Assembly: GCA_050084985.1 (NCBI GenBank) | Contig: JBITNC010000001.1 | Span: forward strand, 23,250,001 to 23,314,000 | Direction of reading: 5' to 3' | Length of the DNA stretch: 64,000 nucleotides | Source: Nageia nagi | Taxonomy: Eukaryota; Pinophyta | Part shown: positions 45,220-57,572 of the stretch, piece after piece | Layout: every line of letters begins with the position of its first letter | How positions within the stretch are numbered: position 1 is the stretch's first letter | Translations under genes and position numbers: made by a program | The notes under the pieces: generated by a model | Told to the model about the DNA's origin: nothing | What the model saw: only the letters and a program-made list of their open reading frames with translations | Databases searched by the model: none

Positions 45220-45860
45220 TTTTTTTATTTATAAAACAATGGAAAAGAAGCTAACAGTCAATAAAGAATACCATTTGACAGAAAGAAATCAAGCAGGTCA
45301 TGTTATCTACAAATAAAATCATCTATACTAAAGTTCCATCAATGTCTGTATTAAATAAGTCATGAAAATGACAGGGTCGTCCACTGTAGAGATCCATTTT
45401 ATTTGCATCGCATCTTCAAACCCTTTCGAAAGGAAAACCTGAGAGAAGTCTGACCTCCTAGATCCAATCGATTGATTCTTTTCCTATGACTCATGGTCAT
45501 CTTTAACCCGTCGTTAGATTTTACCGCTTGCCATTATAGGGAAGGAATCCATCACGAAATCTTGAGAGCGGTGAAATTCTTTCTGCAATGGCAGCCCGTG
45601 TTACATCCTGTGACTAGCTAGGATGATGTTTGAAGTATAAGAACATTAGATTAAAGCGTACATACTTTTCTTGTAGGAAACAGACCACACCCACAAACAC
45701 GAATCAACTGGGATTTTTTTTGGGTTTCCAGGGTGCGTGAGGTTCTTGGTACCTCCCTTGGCATGAAACGCTCTTCAACATGCCACAAACTTCCATCGTC
45801 TCCAGAGGGCAATCTCCTCCATTTCTCTCGATGAGAATTAGTAGAATGATTCTTGTTTAT
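45220..45860 (-). pseudogene. GC-richer gene-like segment, possibly a captured host gene 3' end
   Basis: This stretch is clearly richer in G+C than its surroundings. On the minus strand I see frame text 'RNGGDCPLETMEVCGMLK' then SCQGRYQEPHAPWKPKKNPS and a stop (about 45830-45715). A possible 83-bp intron runs from GTATGT (45665) to ...TTGCAG (45583). Downstream frames are RISPLSRFRDGFLPYNGKR (45580-45520) and FEDAMQIKWISTVDDPVIFM (about 45420-45360), and an AATAAA signal lies near 45230. I do not recognise the protein. It lies inside Copia B between leader and integrase remnant, which fits host DNA captured by the element or an independent small insertion. Confidence 0.35.
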
Positions 45861-47069
45861 TTTGCAAACATAGCATTACATTATTAGTTCTCTACAATGG
45901 AGGCTTGAACATTACCAGAGATAGATAAATTTAACTTAGATATTCTCATGCATTATAAATAGGGTATTGCATACTATATAGAAAATAGTACAAAAAAATT
46001 TATAATGTGCATTCATAATCGTAATGTTACATTCTTGAAGATGATGCAGGGATGGAATATCTTCGGATTGTAGTATGAGGAAAAAAGAGAAATATTTTGC
46101 AGAGCATTTATTTGAAATAAAAAGAATTCATGCATTTTTAATAAATTGAATTATATGTTTATATCATAAAATATTTGAAAGATGTAGATTTAATTGTATT
46201 TCTTTAAAAAAAAAGTTACATTAAATATTTTGAATGTAGCTATTTAGTTATTGAAATACATTATAGAAATATTTACAGAGAAATATTTCTATAAGATGTA
46301 GATTTTACTTTTCATATTATATTAAATATTTTTAGAGGAAATTTTTAGTGTAATTATTTTATTACTAAATTTATATATAAATTCTTGTTGAAATATTTTG
46401 GAGAAAACACTTGAGTGTAGAAATGATTGAAATTGCATGAATGGATATATCTAATAGATATAGATTTCATTTCAAAAAGATTATATAAAATATTAAGAAG
46501 AATATTTTTGCAGATTTATTTTGTTGGAATAAATTACAATATAAAACATTCAAGAGGTGAATTGTTATAAAAAAATTTATAGATGTAAATTTATATTTCA
46601 AAATGAAGTTACCTCTTTGAGGGGGAGTTACCCTTGTTAGAACTTTGTGAATATTTAAATCTTTTTCCAATACTTTGGCAAATGTTTTTCTTAACAAAGA
46701 GAAAATGATAAAATTTACTTTAAAAATGCAAAAAGAATGCATTTTTGAAAATTATAAGAAATGAAATATTACAAAATTGCTACAATTACTTCAAATGAAC
46801 ATTCATATAGTAATTGATTATGGGAAAATGAATTATTAAATCTTTTGCTTGATGATGATCATATGATAGTTTAAAGATATTGATCTTTTTATATCATGTG
46901 AAATTGAAAGATATTGATGAGTCTACATAACAACATTTTTTATGAATGGTGGTGTGAGAGAGGCATGTGGCCTATAGTGGCATATGGTGGATTATGATAA
47001 ATCTCAACTTGAGAATTTGGATAGCATGATACTCTTATCTCATACACTCCTTGTTAATAATTTTTTAAA
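45861..47069 (+). other. AT-rich interior of element B
   Basis: No domain recognised. The sequence alternates 'gatgtagattt', 'aaatattt' and 'tatagaaat' words as in a decayed leader or gag region. A minus-strand frame at 46467-46742 is a shadow of this composition. Confidence 0.4.
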
Positions 47070-47290
47070 GATTGGCTTCCCAAGAATTAGCCTTTTTAGA
47101 AATTTATATTTTAGTGAAGATAAGTAAGCAATTTTTTAAGCCGCTTAAGTTTCTTTTTGGACCTTTCCTCTTTAAGGCATTTAGTGAAGTATCTTTTGTA
47201 TTTACTTTTGTTGATGACCTTAGTAAGATTATTCTTAAGAATCAAAATTAAGGAGGAAAATGTATCAACAATTTTAAGAGGATTTAACTT
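47070..47290 (+). pseudogene. Copia integrase fragment (B)
   Basis: Reads FGPFLFKAFSEVSFVFTF then VDDLSKI (about 47157-47232). It aligns with the start of the Copia integrase core, which in element C reads GLFNIKSLEGASYVLTF then IDNFSRM. The catalytic Asp is present in VDD. No DNGGE or later motifs follow recognisably, and no RT was found, so pol of B is mostly deleted. Confidence 0.6.
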
Positions 47291-47941
47291 TCCTTTGGAT
47301 ATAAAGTCTTCTTAAAAGAGAAAGGAGTTACAAAATATAGTGTATCATTATATGAAATTATAGATTACATGATTTTTTTTCTCCTTCATAATCAATATTT
47401 GATTTCAAGTGAAATAAATATTGATGGAATTTCAAAGAAAATGGGCTCTTATTTCATGGAAAACCTTCTAAAAAGGATTAAGTGTTGGACCAAATCTTTA
47501 ATGGGTCATCTAAAGAGCTCAAAAGATGAATATAAATATGAAGTTGAGTATGTTTCTCTTTTCCAAATTTAAAGGTCATAACAAACCTTCAAACTTATAT
47601 TCATTATTGAATGAAAGCTATGAGGTTAGACCTTAAGGGAACTTGGCACTTAGTTCCATATTAATTTTAGAGGAATATAATTAAATGGTTAAGTTCAAAA
47701 GGTTAAGTTGTGTAATATGAAGCAAAGATTAAGATTCTTTTGCTTAAATTACAAGATGTTATAATACTTGCACCCAAGGTTGAAAGATACTCAAGTGTGA
47801 AAATTCTCTTTAATGATTTAGATAACTTGGTCTTAACCCTAATTTATATGGATGGATGCTATATTATTTTCTTCCATGTTGATGGAAGAATATTCATGTT
47901 TATGGATTTATGCCACATTGTTAATTATTTATTTGCTAATT

Positions 47942-48070
47942 GTTGGAGTAGTAAAAAGGTTCACCCTTCTCCAAAATTGCAAACTATTAGAGTGCTTAAA
48001 AAGGTTTTCCCTTCTCCATAATTACACATTATTGGAGTGGTTAAAAAGTTTTACCCTTCTCCAAAATTGT
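47942..48070 (+). repeat. Three imperfect repeats of 43-46 bp (B)
   Basis: 'aaaaaggttcacccttctcc', 'aaaaaggttttcccttctcc' and 'aaaaagttttacccttctcc' each follow a 'ttggagtRgtta'-like word and precede 'aaaattgcaaa' or similar. Lies between the integrase fragment and the C insertion. Confidence 0.75.
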
Positions 48071-48109
48071 AATTTTTTTATGAAATTTGAATCCATGTTA
48101 TTGGATTAA

Positions 48110-49014
48110 TGCTACCTTATTCCATCATATGCATCTTGACTAGTAGCATGGATAAGTTGGTATTTTGTGACTTGTGATCTTGATAGTGACATGTTCAAAT
48201 TCACATGTTGTGGTTTATTCTTTATGTTACACTATTATTAAAGGAGAACTTAAACCTCTAAATCAACATGTTTGTAAATAGATAAGAATTTATGTATCTT
48301 TTATATATGTTTTATGCATTGCTTGTGATCTTTCTGATCAAGTTGTCATTTGATAATTTATGGCATGGTTAAGATAACATGATCACATAAGTATTTGATA
48401 GGTGAAGTTGTCATATAGTAGAGAAAGGAAATTTTATGATATGATGACACCTTCATATCAAAAATAAACACAAATAATGATCTAAAAAAAAAAAAAAAAA
48501 GTAAAAATAATTTTTTTGTGATCATTTTGTGCACTTGTGTATATTTTGTTGATAGTGCATTTGATATTATGCATATTTGAATTTTTATATATCATAGATA
48601 TACATATTGCACATATGATATGATATACAAAACTTGTTAGTATTCACGTGTGATATTATTAGATATCATAGTTTATGATGTATATCATATTTGATGTTGT
48701 GCATATGTGTTTAATGATATTACTTACTTTCAATATGCAAATTTCTTCTAAAAATTGTAGGTTACTTCAGGTATGCAAGCTCATATAGGCTCATCATATT
48801 AATTTTTTGGATGATTACTACTTATACATGTTGAAACCGTTTGTGGTTAATGATTGTATTATAAACTATTTGATAAAATGGTTAAGTAATTAAACCTTGT
48901 AGAACTATCTAAATTCTATTACTTTCTCATAAGTTCTTATCTTTTGCTTGTATTCTTATGGAGGAGAACTCTTTTATTCTTTTTTTTTATCTTCTCAACT
49001 CTCTACCCCAATAT
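48110..49014 (+). other. 3' interior of element B
   Basis: No coding text recognised. Contains a 17-18 base poly-A run (about 48483-48500) and repeated 'tatcata/atatcat' words. The last 50 bases (ggaggagaactcttttattc, then ctctaccccaatat) match the sequence before the polypurine tract of C on the other strand, confirming that B and C are one family. Confidence 0.5.
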
Positions 49015-49500
49015 TGTAGAGATTGAACTGTAATAAATACAATCTTAAACTCTCAAGATCAAATGAAAGTTCACAAATCACATCTAACAAACTCACAAAG
49101 ATAACTCAAGATATAAGTGGTTCCTCCAACTAGGAGTACATCCACTAACTAGATCTCACTTCATTCACAAATATGAACTCTTATAAATCTCTTATTCTCA
49201 TCTCCTAAACACTATCTTATAGCATAACTTTACTCCATAAATTGGTGTATAATTCAAAGAGAGAGCCTTCTATTTATAGGCCAAAATCCCTCTTTGGATC
49301 ACCCTTTTACCCAATGTACAAAAGCATGATATGCATATCCTTTTATCCAAGAGGTATGCTCATAACATGGAGTGTAGAACAAGTTACATTATCATATTCA
49401 CTTAAATACTTAAGGTATCAAATAATACCCTTAAGTATTAGTAAACTTACATAGAAGATTATTACAAAACCTTTACAATAATGCATTATACATTCCAAAA
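49015..49500 (-). repeat. Element C 3' LTR
   Basis: 486 bp; on the minus strand starts TTTTGGAATG (TG lost to TT) and ends CTCTACA. Preceded on the minus strand by the polypurine tract 'attaaggaggag' (49512-49501). TATA-like 'cctataaata' at 49280-49271. Differs from the other LTR at roughly a tenth or more of sites. Confidence 0.9.
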
Positions 49501-49512
49501 CTCCTCCTTAAT
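49501..49512 (-). promoter_or_regulatory. Polypurine tract (C)
   Basis: Minus-strand 'attaaggaggag'; the counterpart in B is 'attaaaggggag' at 57561-57572. Confidence 0.82.
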
Positions 49513-50214
49513 GCAATATTAGGATAGAGCAAATAAGAAAGAAGGAAGAGAAAAAGTAAAAGAGTTCTCCTTCAAATAGATACATTTGAGATGAGAAATT
49601 TTTACATATTTGTGAAGTAAGAAAGATCTAATTTGAGATTCATTACTTTGCTAAATATAATCATTAACTATAATCAATTTCAATTTACATGAAGTAGTCA
49701 TCCAACTAAAAATCATGAAGAGTCTCCAAGAGCCTGCATACCTAAAGTAAACAACCTACAATCTCAAAGGAACCTACAAATCATAAGCAGCTCAAATAAC
49801 AAGATCAGTTAGATGCAACATATTCATATCAACTAGGGTAGTTGAATCACATAAATACCATCATGAACTGATCAATGGTACACTATAAGTTATCACAAAT
49901 ATTCCAAGCCAAAACTCATAGTCATCTATTGTATATAAAACATGTGTTGATTATCATTACAAAATAGAGCATACACATATGAGTTTTTCACATATGGATA
50001 ATTGAATAGTACCAAAAGACATATAAGAGTTTCTCATATATGGATAACTAAATAGTAATAGATTGGCTAATATTTTTGCTCAAAAAATTTGTACAAATTC
50101 TTCATGAATAGTGAACTTACAATGAAGTTGTATAACAAAATCAACACTATATAGCACAAAATCCTCTTAAAGGTGAAGTTATCATCATAAACATGAATTC
50201 AACATAAGAATTCA

Positions 50215-50760
50215 AACTTCATTTCCTCTTGAAAGAAACTTCACCAACCTAATAGCATTCCTAAGCTTACAAAATTGAGCTTTTAGAAGGGGCTTGGTGA
50301 ACAAATCAGTAGAGTTCAAGGTGGATGGAAATACTTCAAGTGTATGATGCCATCAAGAACCTTCTCTCTAATGAAATGTGCCTAGATTTCCACATAGTTT
50401 TATGCTCTAATGGAACACAAGGTTCTTAGCCAAAGAAATAGTTAACTAATTATTTGAAGAAATCAAATATGAATTAGCTTTCTCATACTTAATTTCTTTC
50501 AAAATATGCCTTAGCCAAATGGCTTCCTAGGCTGCAAAAGCATGGCATGGTATTCAACTTCTGTGGTGGAAAGAGAAATAGTAGGCTACTTCTTGGAAGC
50601 CCAAGAGATAGCACTTGAACCAATGCTAAACACATATATAGAGGTTGATTTTCTATCATTTCTATCTCTCCCATAGTCAAAATTTAAGAATTCAAAGAAA
50701 ATAAATAAGGGCAACTTAGAATACTTGAGAGCAAGATATTTAGTCCCTGCAACATACCTC
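50215..50760 (-). pseudogene. RNase H (element C)
   Basis: Minus-strand text: IYVFSIGSSAISWASKK, then PTISLSTTEVEYHAM (about 50580-50535), the Copia RNase H motif (STTEAEY), and after shifts STDLFTKPLLKAQF-like text near 50320-50260. Stops replace Gln after SKK and other residues. It is followed by about 700 bases of 3' sequence and the polypurine tract. Confidence 0.75.
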
Positions 50761-51660
50761 AATATTTGCTAATAGCATTGAGATGCTCAACATATTATTT
50801 TTGCATGAATCATGCCATTGGATTCATTATAAAAGTAATATCTGACCTAGATATAGTCAAATACAAAAGATTACTAATTAATTACCTATAAGTTGTAGTA
50901 TCAATCAACTAAGAGTTGGATCTTAGAAAAATAATGATTCCAAGAGAGACTGAGATCGTAGCATATCTACACTCCATTTCAAACTTTTACAAGATGTCTG
51001 ATATATACTTAGATTGACTAAGATAAGTATAATCCTTATATTAATACACTTGCATTCCAAGATAGTAGTGCAAGAGACTAAGATCAATTATTTTAACAGT
51101 TGCCTTGAGTTTGGATATGCACTTTTGAATAATTTTATCATTATTCTCAGTAATCAAAAGATCATACACATTAAGGAGAATCAAGACCACTTCTTTTCTT
51201 TGAGTGAGCACATATAAATTTAAGTTTGAAAAACACTTGAAGAAACCAATATCTAAAAATATCTTGAAATTTTCTTGTACCAGGCTTTAAGTGCTTTAAT
51301 GACTTTTTTAGTTTGCACACAAAAGACTCTTTGCCTTCCATAATAAACCCTTCTAGTTGATTCATGAAGATTTGTATATCTAAGTTACCATTGAGAAATG
51401 CACTTTGATGTCTAGTTAAAAAAATTTCCATCTTTAAGCTATAGAAAGAATAAAAATAATTTGAATAGTAGGCATCTTTACCATAGGATCAAAAGTTTTC
51501 TCATAATCTACACTTATATTTTTTAACAAAACCTTTAGCTAGTAACCTTTCCTTGTATTTCTTAATATATTCAATTGAATTGAACTTGACCTTGTAGATC
51601 TATTAGTACCAATCACATTCTTCTCATTAAGATAAGAACTAAGTCTCAAGTTTCATTTTT
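50761..51660 (-). pseudogene. Reverse transcriptase (element C)
   Basis: Best part is the frame 51431-51171: SAFLNGNLDIQIFMNQLEGF, then ESFVCKLKKSLKHLKPGTRK, which matches the Copia RT block 'AFLNGxLxEExYMxQPEGF...LKKSLYGLKQAPR'. The YVDD region is not recognisable in one frame; there are several shifts near 51150-50900. Non-functional. Confidence 0.78.
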
Positions 51661-51779
51661 TATAAGCACCTCATACTCCACTTTTATAGCTTCTATCCAA
51701 CACTCATGCTTAGAAGCTTCTTTGAAGATTGAGGGGTCATGCTCCTTATTATCATTTGAGTTGGAGAGTTTTGTTTCTG

Positions 51780-52810
51780 AGGTGACTTAGCTATATTAAT
51801 GTCCAACTAGCTAGGAGCAACTAACAAGTCATTGGATCATCAACATCTTTATTAGAAATAGATTCTTCAAAAAGTTCATTGAACTTGACATCATTTGAAA
51901 TAAACACAACTTTGTAGGATGAAAAGTAGAGCCTATAGCCTTTATATTGACTATCATAACCTACAAAGATGTATTTTTCAACTTTTTTATCTAATTTTTT
52001 CCTTTTCTAAGAAATAATGTAAGAGAATGCTTCACAACCAAATACTTTAAGGTGATAAATGTTAGGTTTTCTTCTTTACCATGTTTCAAAAGGAGTTTTA
52101 TCCTAAATAACTTTTATAACACACCTATTCAAATGCTCACAACTTCACCTCATAAAAACTACAAAGATTACCTAGCATGCATCTAACCATCTCCATAATT
52201 ATCTTATTTTTTCTTTTGATAACACCATTCTACTAAGGAGTGTAAGGAATCATAAACTGCCTTTTAATTCAATACTTAGCACAATAGTCATTGAACTCAT
52301 TACTATTGTATTCTCCTCCATTATTTGATCTCAACATCTTAATTTTAAGGTTAGTTTAATTTTCAATGAAGGCCTAAAAATTTTAAAACTCTCAAAGGTT
52401 TGATCCATGTGCTCAAGTAGATACCTAAAGGTCATTCTACTAAAGTTATCAATGAAGGTCAAGACATAAGATGCTCCTTCAAGTGACTTAATATTAAATA
52501 GACCCATCAAATTTGAATACATAAGTTGAAGAGGTTGAGATGCTCTTGTTGCTTTATCTTTTTCAAATTTTTATCTATACATCTTACCAAGAATGCACTT
52601 CTTGTATAGACCAATTGAAGGAGAGAAAAAAAAGAAAACCTTCTATAAGTTCTTGGTCTTTCATAACTTGAATACTCTTATGGTTAAGTTGCCCTAAATG
52701 TTGGTGCCAAAGATTACCTTTAGAACACATACTTGTAGCAAGACACATATTTGATGGAACTTGATCCATAATGTAGAGATCATCTTTTATTAACATTTTA
52801 ACCAACATGG
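51780..52810 (-). pseudogene. GAG-pre-integrase and integrase (element C)
   Basis: Frame 52808-52584 has NLWHQHLGQLNHKSIQVMKD, the zinc-finger part (WHxRLGH). Frame 52522-52331 has 'IKSLEGASYVLTFIDNFS', the core with first Asp. Next comes 'LRSNNGGEYNSNEF' (about 52345-52300): the second Asp of DNGGE is Asn. Then HLKVFGCEAFSY and EKYIFVGYDSQYKGYRLY (about 52050-51930), the C-terminal part. Stops and shifts between the blocks. Confidence 0.82.
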
Positions 52811-53179
52811 TAAGTCTTTTCTTAATGCACTAGTATCAAGAGTTAAACTCAAAAAAGTACCTTTTTCTAGCAACTTAATCATGGAGAGAAGGTTCATCCT
52901 AAGCTTAAGAACATAAAGCATATTCTCAAGAACCTTCCTATGAATCAACACACTCCCAAATCCTTATATGTCAAGGGTAGAGTTATAACCTATCACAACT
53001 ACATCTTTTCTATATTTATGAAAGTTCTCAAACTTTTCCTTTTCAAAATATAGGTGATTAGTGCAACCAAAGTCAACAATCTAATCAGATGAAAAAGTGC
53101 AATACATGGAGTAGAGTGTCATAGTAAAACCAACCTGAATATTCTTCTTTTCTTTGAATTTTTCTACATTTCTATTACC

Positions 53180-54130
53180 TTTATTCTTTTCCTCTCTTTT
53201 TTTTTATAGTAATTAACTTCTTTATGACTTTGAATGCTACAATAGTTACAATTACCATCAAACTTTTTCTTGGGATATAGATTGTTTGCTTTGCCTTTTC
53301 TATCTCTTTACTTGAAGTGGTTGTTGTTGTCATTATTGTTGCTATTGCCATTATTCTTATTGCTGTTGTTTTTATTTCTATTTTTACCATTATTTCTATT
53401 GCTATTATTTCTATTGCCTTTTTTTTCAAACCTTTTAGAGGAAGAAGGATAAGATTTCTTATAATGGTTAAACTTCTTGAAAAGAGTTTTGATTTCTTCA
53501 AGAGCAACATTATTATTCTTAAAAGAAGAAATCAACATCTTTTTATTAAGGGTTTTCTCATACTTCAAAAGGAGCCTCGAAAGGTTCTCAAGGGAGAAGA
53601 CTTCTTTTTCATCATCAAGTCTTGTTTCCATAACTATCATAAAGTTTTCAAACTTTAAAGAAAGGTTTTGAAAAATGATAAAGACCATGAACTTATCATT
53701 GATCAAATTGCAGCCACAAGTAACAAATTGTGTCCTTAAGTAAATAATTTTATTCAAGTATATGGTAACATTTTTATCTTACCCTTGACAAGATTGAAGT
53801 AACTTTTGAAGAATGGTAAACCTTCTTGAAAACTTTGAACCAAGATAGATTTGCTTAAGCTTATCCCAATCTTCTTTTGTGAAGGTTGAGGATGAAATAA
53901 TTAAGAGCATATCATCTAAAACTATATAAAAGATCATGGAGGTTACAACTTATTCTTTATGTTGTAAGCCTTTAGTGCCTTCTCATCTGTAGGAGGTACA
54001 AAGTTCTCATTCACTATTTGCTAAAGCTTCCTTTCCTACAATTCAGCTCTCATTCAAGGTTTCCAAATACCAAAGTTGGAACTGTCAAGAATGTATTTGG
54101 GTAAAAATAACTCTCCCATTTGCTACATAA
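53180..54130 (-). pseudogene. Gag (element C)
   Basis: Minus-strand text begins near DSSNFGIWKP and MRAEL (about 54090-54040), then 'FVPPTDEKALKAYNIKNK', and an open frame 53757-53308 with ETRLDDEKEVFSLENLSRLL and a long Asn/Lys/Arg-rich tail (NRNNSNRNNGKNRNKN region). A zinc knuckle remnant (GNCNYCSIQSHKEV) follows at about 53255-53210. The Asn-rich tail is typical of Copia nucleocapsid. Frameshifts at both ends. Confidence 0.78.
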
Positions 54131-55109
54131 GGATGTGAAAAAAATGATAAGCATGTAGTTCAATAAACATTATATGTTAAATTTTAACCAAGTAAATAAT
54201 ACATGTTAAATTTAACACTAGAGACATGCTTGATTTGATTCATAAGTGCATATGTTTTACAACTTAAATAATAACCCATGTACCTAAATAAATTTTTTCA
54301 ATAATTATAGATGTAGAGTGACATTGTTAAGACTTATTTTCTTATCTAAAATTAAACCTTCACCTCGATGCCCACACAAGAAGAGCTCAAGTACTACCAA
54401 TCCTCAACTAGTTCACCTTGGTCAATATTATACTCTCATAAGAAGTACCTACTATTTTTTAAGGTTATGATGTATATTGGATTAGCCAAATTATTAATAT
54501 TGATTAAGTTTTAAATTATCCTCCTAGGTTATCAAGATAATCCCTGAATGGATGTGCAGACATATGGTATCACTACACACATGCCTATCCACCTATTGAG
54601 TTATGTTATTTCCAAACTAATAGAGGACTTAGGGGCAATTGAAAGTATGACTTTTTACCATTTGGATCATCAAACTTAAAAGTTCCAATCTGCCTATCCT
54701 CATCTCATGACTCCCCATACAAGTCATGTTGTAGAATGTATGTGCGAATATATTTATTTTAGAGGGTTGATCATTTCAATATTTATGATTTTGCATAAGT
54801 AAATAAAGTAAAAGTGCAAAACATGAAGTAAAAGAGCATAAATAAAAATTATCCATTCATAATTTAGAACCTTATGAGTCTAATGGGTTTTGTTTACTAA
54901 CCCCTAAAGGACATCTTTACATAGGTCCATAATTTGCATAAGTTAACTATGCAAGAAAAAAATGGTAAATACTTAAACATAAGTATTTATTAATTTCATA
55001 ATTTGCATAAGTTAACTTTTCATAAAAGATAAATACTTAGGCATAAGTATGCATAAAAAATTTAGTTAACTTTTCATAAAGATAAACATGCCATAATTTG
55101 TACAAGACT
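54131..55109 (-). other. Leader of element C, gag-proximal part
   Basis: No coding text recognised. Plus-strand words 'cataatttgcataagttaac' and 'taaatacttaggcataagtat' recur between 54920 and 55090, so this is also repetitive and grades into the hairpin array. Confidence 0.45.
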
Positions 55110-55440
55110 ATTAACTTTACATTAAGAAAATACTTAGCATGCATCAATCCCATAACTTAAAAAAATTAAGTATGCATCATTAAATTTAAAGAAATAAGTA
55201 GCATGCATCATTTAACTTAAAAAATTTAAGTACTAAGCATGCATTATTTATATTAACATAAGAAGCATGCATCATTTAACTTAAAAAAATTTAAGTACTA
55301 AGTATGCATTATAAAGTAAAAGGATTTAGCATGCATAGATAAAATTAGTAACATGCATTATTTAATTTAAAAAATTTAAGTGCTAAGCATGCATTATAAA
55401 GTTAAAGTATTTAGCATGCATAGATAAAATTTAAGTGTAC
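55110..55440 (-). repeat. Hairpin repeats with GCATGCAT words (C leader)
   Basis: About five or six units of 45-65 bp. The complete ones contain 'gcatgcatcatttaactt' followed by a small inverted repeat of the type acttaaaa/aatttaagt, then 'ctaagcatgcatta'. GCATGCAT or a one-base variant appears about nine times (for example 55201, 55238, 55262, 55333, 55386, 55413). GCATGCA is the RY element bound by plant B3 factors. It lies in the 5' leader of C. Confidence 0.72.
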
Positions 55441-57051
55441 AAATTCTTCCCCTTTTTACTTCAAGTTTTATTCCTAAAGATAGCATATTAGAAAATAAAA
55501 GGACTTGTAAAAAAATATCCTTTAAGTATGTATCTATTCTACTATTTTAAGTAGAATACAAAATAATTCCTCTTTTAAAAATTTCTTCAATTAATCATTA
55601 ACTTTTTAACTTTAGAAAATTTAGTTAAAAAAAATTATGATAAGCATTAATTTGTTTTTGAAGATGGAGTTCTAATAAAGGCATGCTTACTTTCTTCACA
55701 CTCTAATTTAATAATGAATTACAGGTTCATTAAAAGAGTAGATCAACCAACAAGTAAAGCCTATGATGCTCCTACTAGCACTTGAGAGAGAAAAAAAAAT
55801 ATTTAATGCACTTTTACCTCAAGCACTCCAAGTAAACAAAAAAAATACTCCAAGCTAGAAAAAAAATTAAATGCTTTAAGTAAAATAATGATGACCCCAC
55901 TCCCTCTACCAAAAGGAGCATACAAACCTATGAAGGTGCATTTAATGCATTTAATGGAGGTGAAAACAATTTACAAGTAGGAAGAAAATATAAATAACCA
56001 AGAAAGAACTCTAGATAGGGAAGGAGACATCAAAAGAACCAACGTGGAGGGAGACAAGGTGAATTAAGCACACAATTATGAACAAAATCTAACCATGAGG
56101 GCCTGGTGAGGAGAGAGAGGAGAGCACAGGTGAGAGAGAAGGACTCTTCAGATGCCCCTCATGCAAAGAGAATAATATGGATAAGAGGCTATAAAGAGAA
56201 GATTGCAATAAGAGGAAGATGTGGTCTAATGAGGGAACACATAAACTTCTACATGAGTTAGAATACAAACACTCTTCCCTCTGCCCATGTATTCACCTAT
56301 GCTCCTGCTCTCTTAGAGCACAATAGATTGCTAAGAGACAAAAATGAAAATAAAAAAAAATTTGGGTAAAGAAAAAAGAACATAGAGTAGCTCCCACAAT
56401 GCTGCACATTGTTTGAGGTTAAAGGGTACTCAATTGAGAGAGAGGTAGGCAATGACCATGTTTGGGAAATGTGCCCAAATACTTCCATGTTTTTCTTCAA
56501 AAACATATTTTAGACTTGAGATGAAATATTAAAAATTAAATTTAATATAGGCCTTCCTCCAAGAAATACATATATTTTCCTCCTTTTTTATTTTAGAGAA
56601 AATGCAGTTTTAAAAATTTCTACAAAGTAAGACTATATATTAATTTTGTAGAAAATAACTGCAACTATATTTTTGTTAGTATATATGTAAATAATGTCTA
56701 AAATTATTTTGATAGAAAATTAATATGGCAAGATCTCTTTTTAAAAAATAGCAATACATAAAGCAATTTTTGTAATAAAAAAAATTGCAACTAACATAGT
56801 AAGTGTTAGTATAAATAACAATTGCATTGTATTGCTATTAAGGAAACAAAATTAAAAAGAATAAACTAGCACATATTATATATGTTAGTGTCAATAATCC
56901 AATAAATAATCAATATAATACTTTAATTAATACTTTCTCTTGCATTTACCTCAAGATGACCTTAGCTCCCCCACTAAATTAAGGGAAGAAGACCTTCAAG
57001 AATGTTGAGGAAGAGCCTTCAAACCAAGAATGTGAATAAGAGCCTTCAAGA
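55441..57051 (-). other. Leader of element C, LTR-proximal part
   Basis: No coding motif. It has purine-rich patches such as 'ggtgaggagagagaggagag' (about 56105-56124) and poly-A runs. Near 56790-56880 are CTAACA/TGTTAG words also found in the leader of B. A frame at 56297-56506 has no supported function. Confidence 0.45.
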
Positions 57052-57064
57052 GGCTCTAATACCA
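57052..57064 (-). promoter_or_regulatory. Primer binding site, initiator-Met tRNA (C)
   Basis: Minus-strand 'tggtattagagcc', one change from the initiator-Met site; two bases from the LTR, the same spacing as in B. Confidence 0.85.
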
Positions 57065-57066
57065 AA

Positions 57067-57552
57067 TTAAGGGATTGAATTATAAAAAACTACAATCCTA
57101 AACTCCCAAGATCACATGAAAGCTTACAAATCATATCTAACAAACTCACAAAGATAAATCAAGATACAAGTTGTTCTTCCAACTAGGAGTACATCCACTA
57201 ACTAGATCTCACTTCATTCACAAATATGAACTCTTACAAATCTTCTAATATCATATATTAAATACTATCCTATAGCATAACTTTAATCCATAAATTGGTG
57301 TATGATCCAAAGAGGGAGCCTTCTATTTATAAGCCAAAATTCCTCTTTGGATTGCCCTTTTACCCAATGCACAAAAGCATGACATGCACATCATTTTACC
57401 CAAGGGTTATGCTCATGACATGAGTGTAGGACAAGTTATATTATCATATTTATTTAAATACTTAAGGTATCAAATTATACCCTTAATTATTAGTGAACTT
57501 ATATAGAATATTATTATAAAACCTTTACAATAATGCATTATACATTCCAACA
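57067..57552 (-). repeat. Element C 5' LTR
   Basis: 486 bp; on the minus strand starts TGTTGGAATG. TATA box 'cttataaata' at 57332-57323. It lies 20 bases from the B 3' LTR in opposite orientation, forming a long imperfect inverted repeat. Confidence 0.9.
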
Positions 57553-57560
57553 AACATTGC

Positions 57561-57572
57561 ATTAAAGGGGAG
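57561..57572 (+). promoter_or_regulatory. Polypurine tract (B)
   Basis: 'attaaaggggag' directly before the B 3' LTR start TGTTAGAATT. Confidence 0.88.

Larger units (their letters stand above)
49015..57552 (-). mobile_element. Ty1/Copia element C (minus strand, inside B)
   Basis: Two 486-bp LTRs (49015-49500 and 57067-57552), in reverse orientation. Flanks AATAT (49010-49014) and AACAT (57553-57557) differ by one transition and are a likely TSD. Read on the minus strand: primer site, long leader, gag, protease region, integrase, RT, RNase H and polypurine tract. Insertion removed nothing of B: the 3' LTR and polypurine tract of B follow directly. All coding parts carry stops. Length is 8538 bp, long for Copia because of a 3-kb leader. 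Confidence 0.9.

Noticed and set aside
53317-53658. Plus-strand hydrophobic frame rich in Ile and Val
   Set aside because: It is the complement of the Asn/Lys-rich Gag tail of element C; the hydrophobic run is a shadow.
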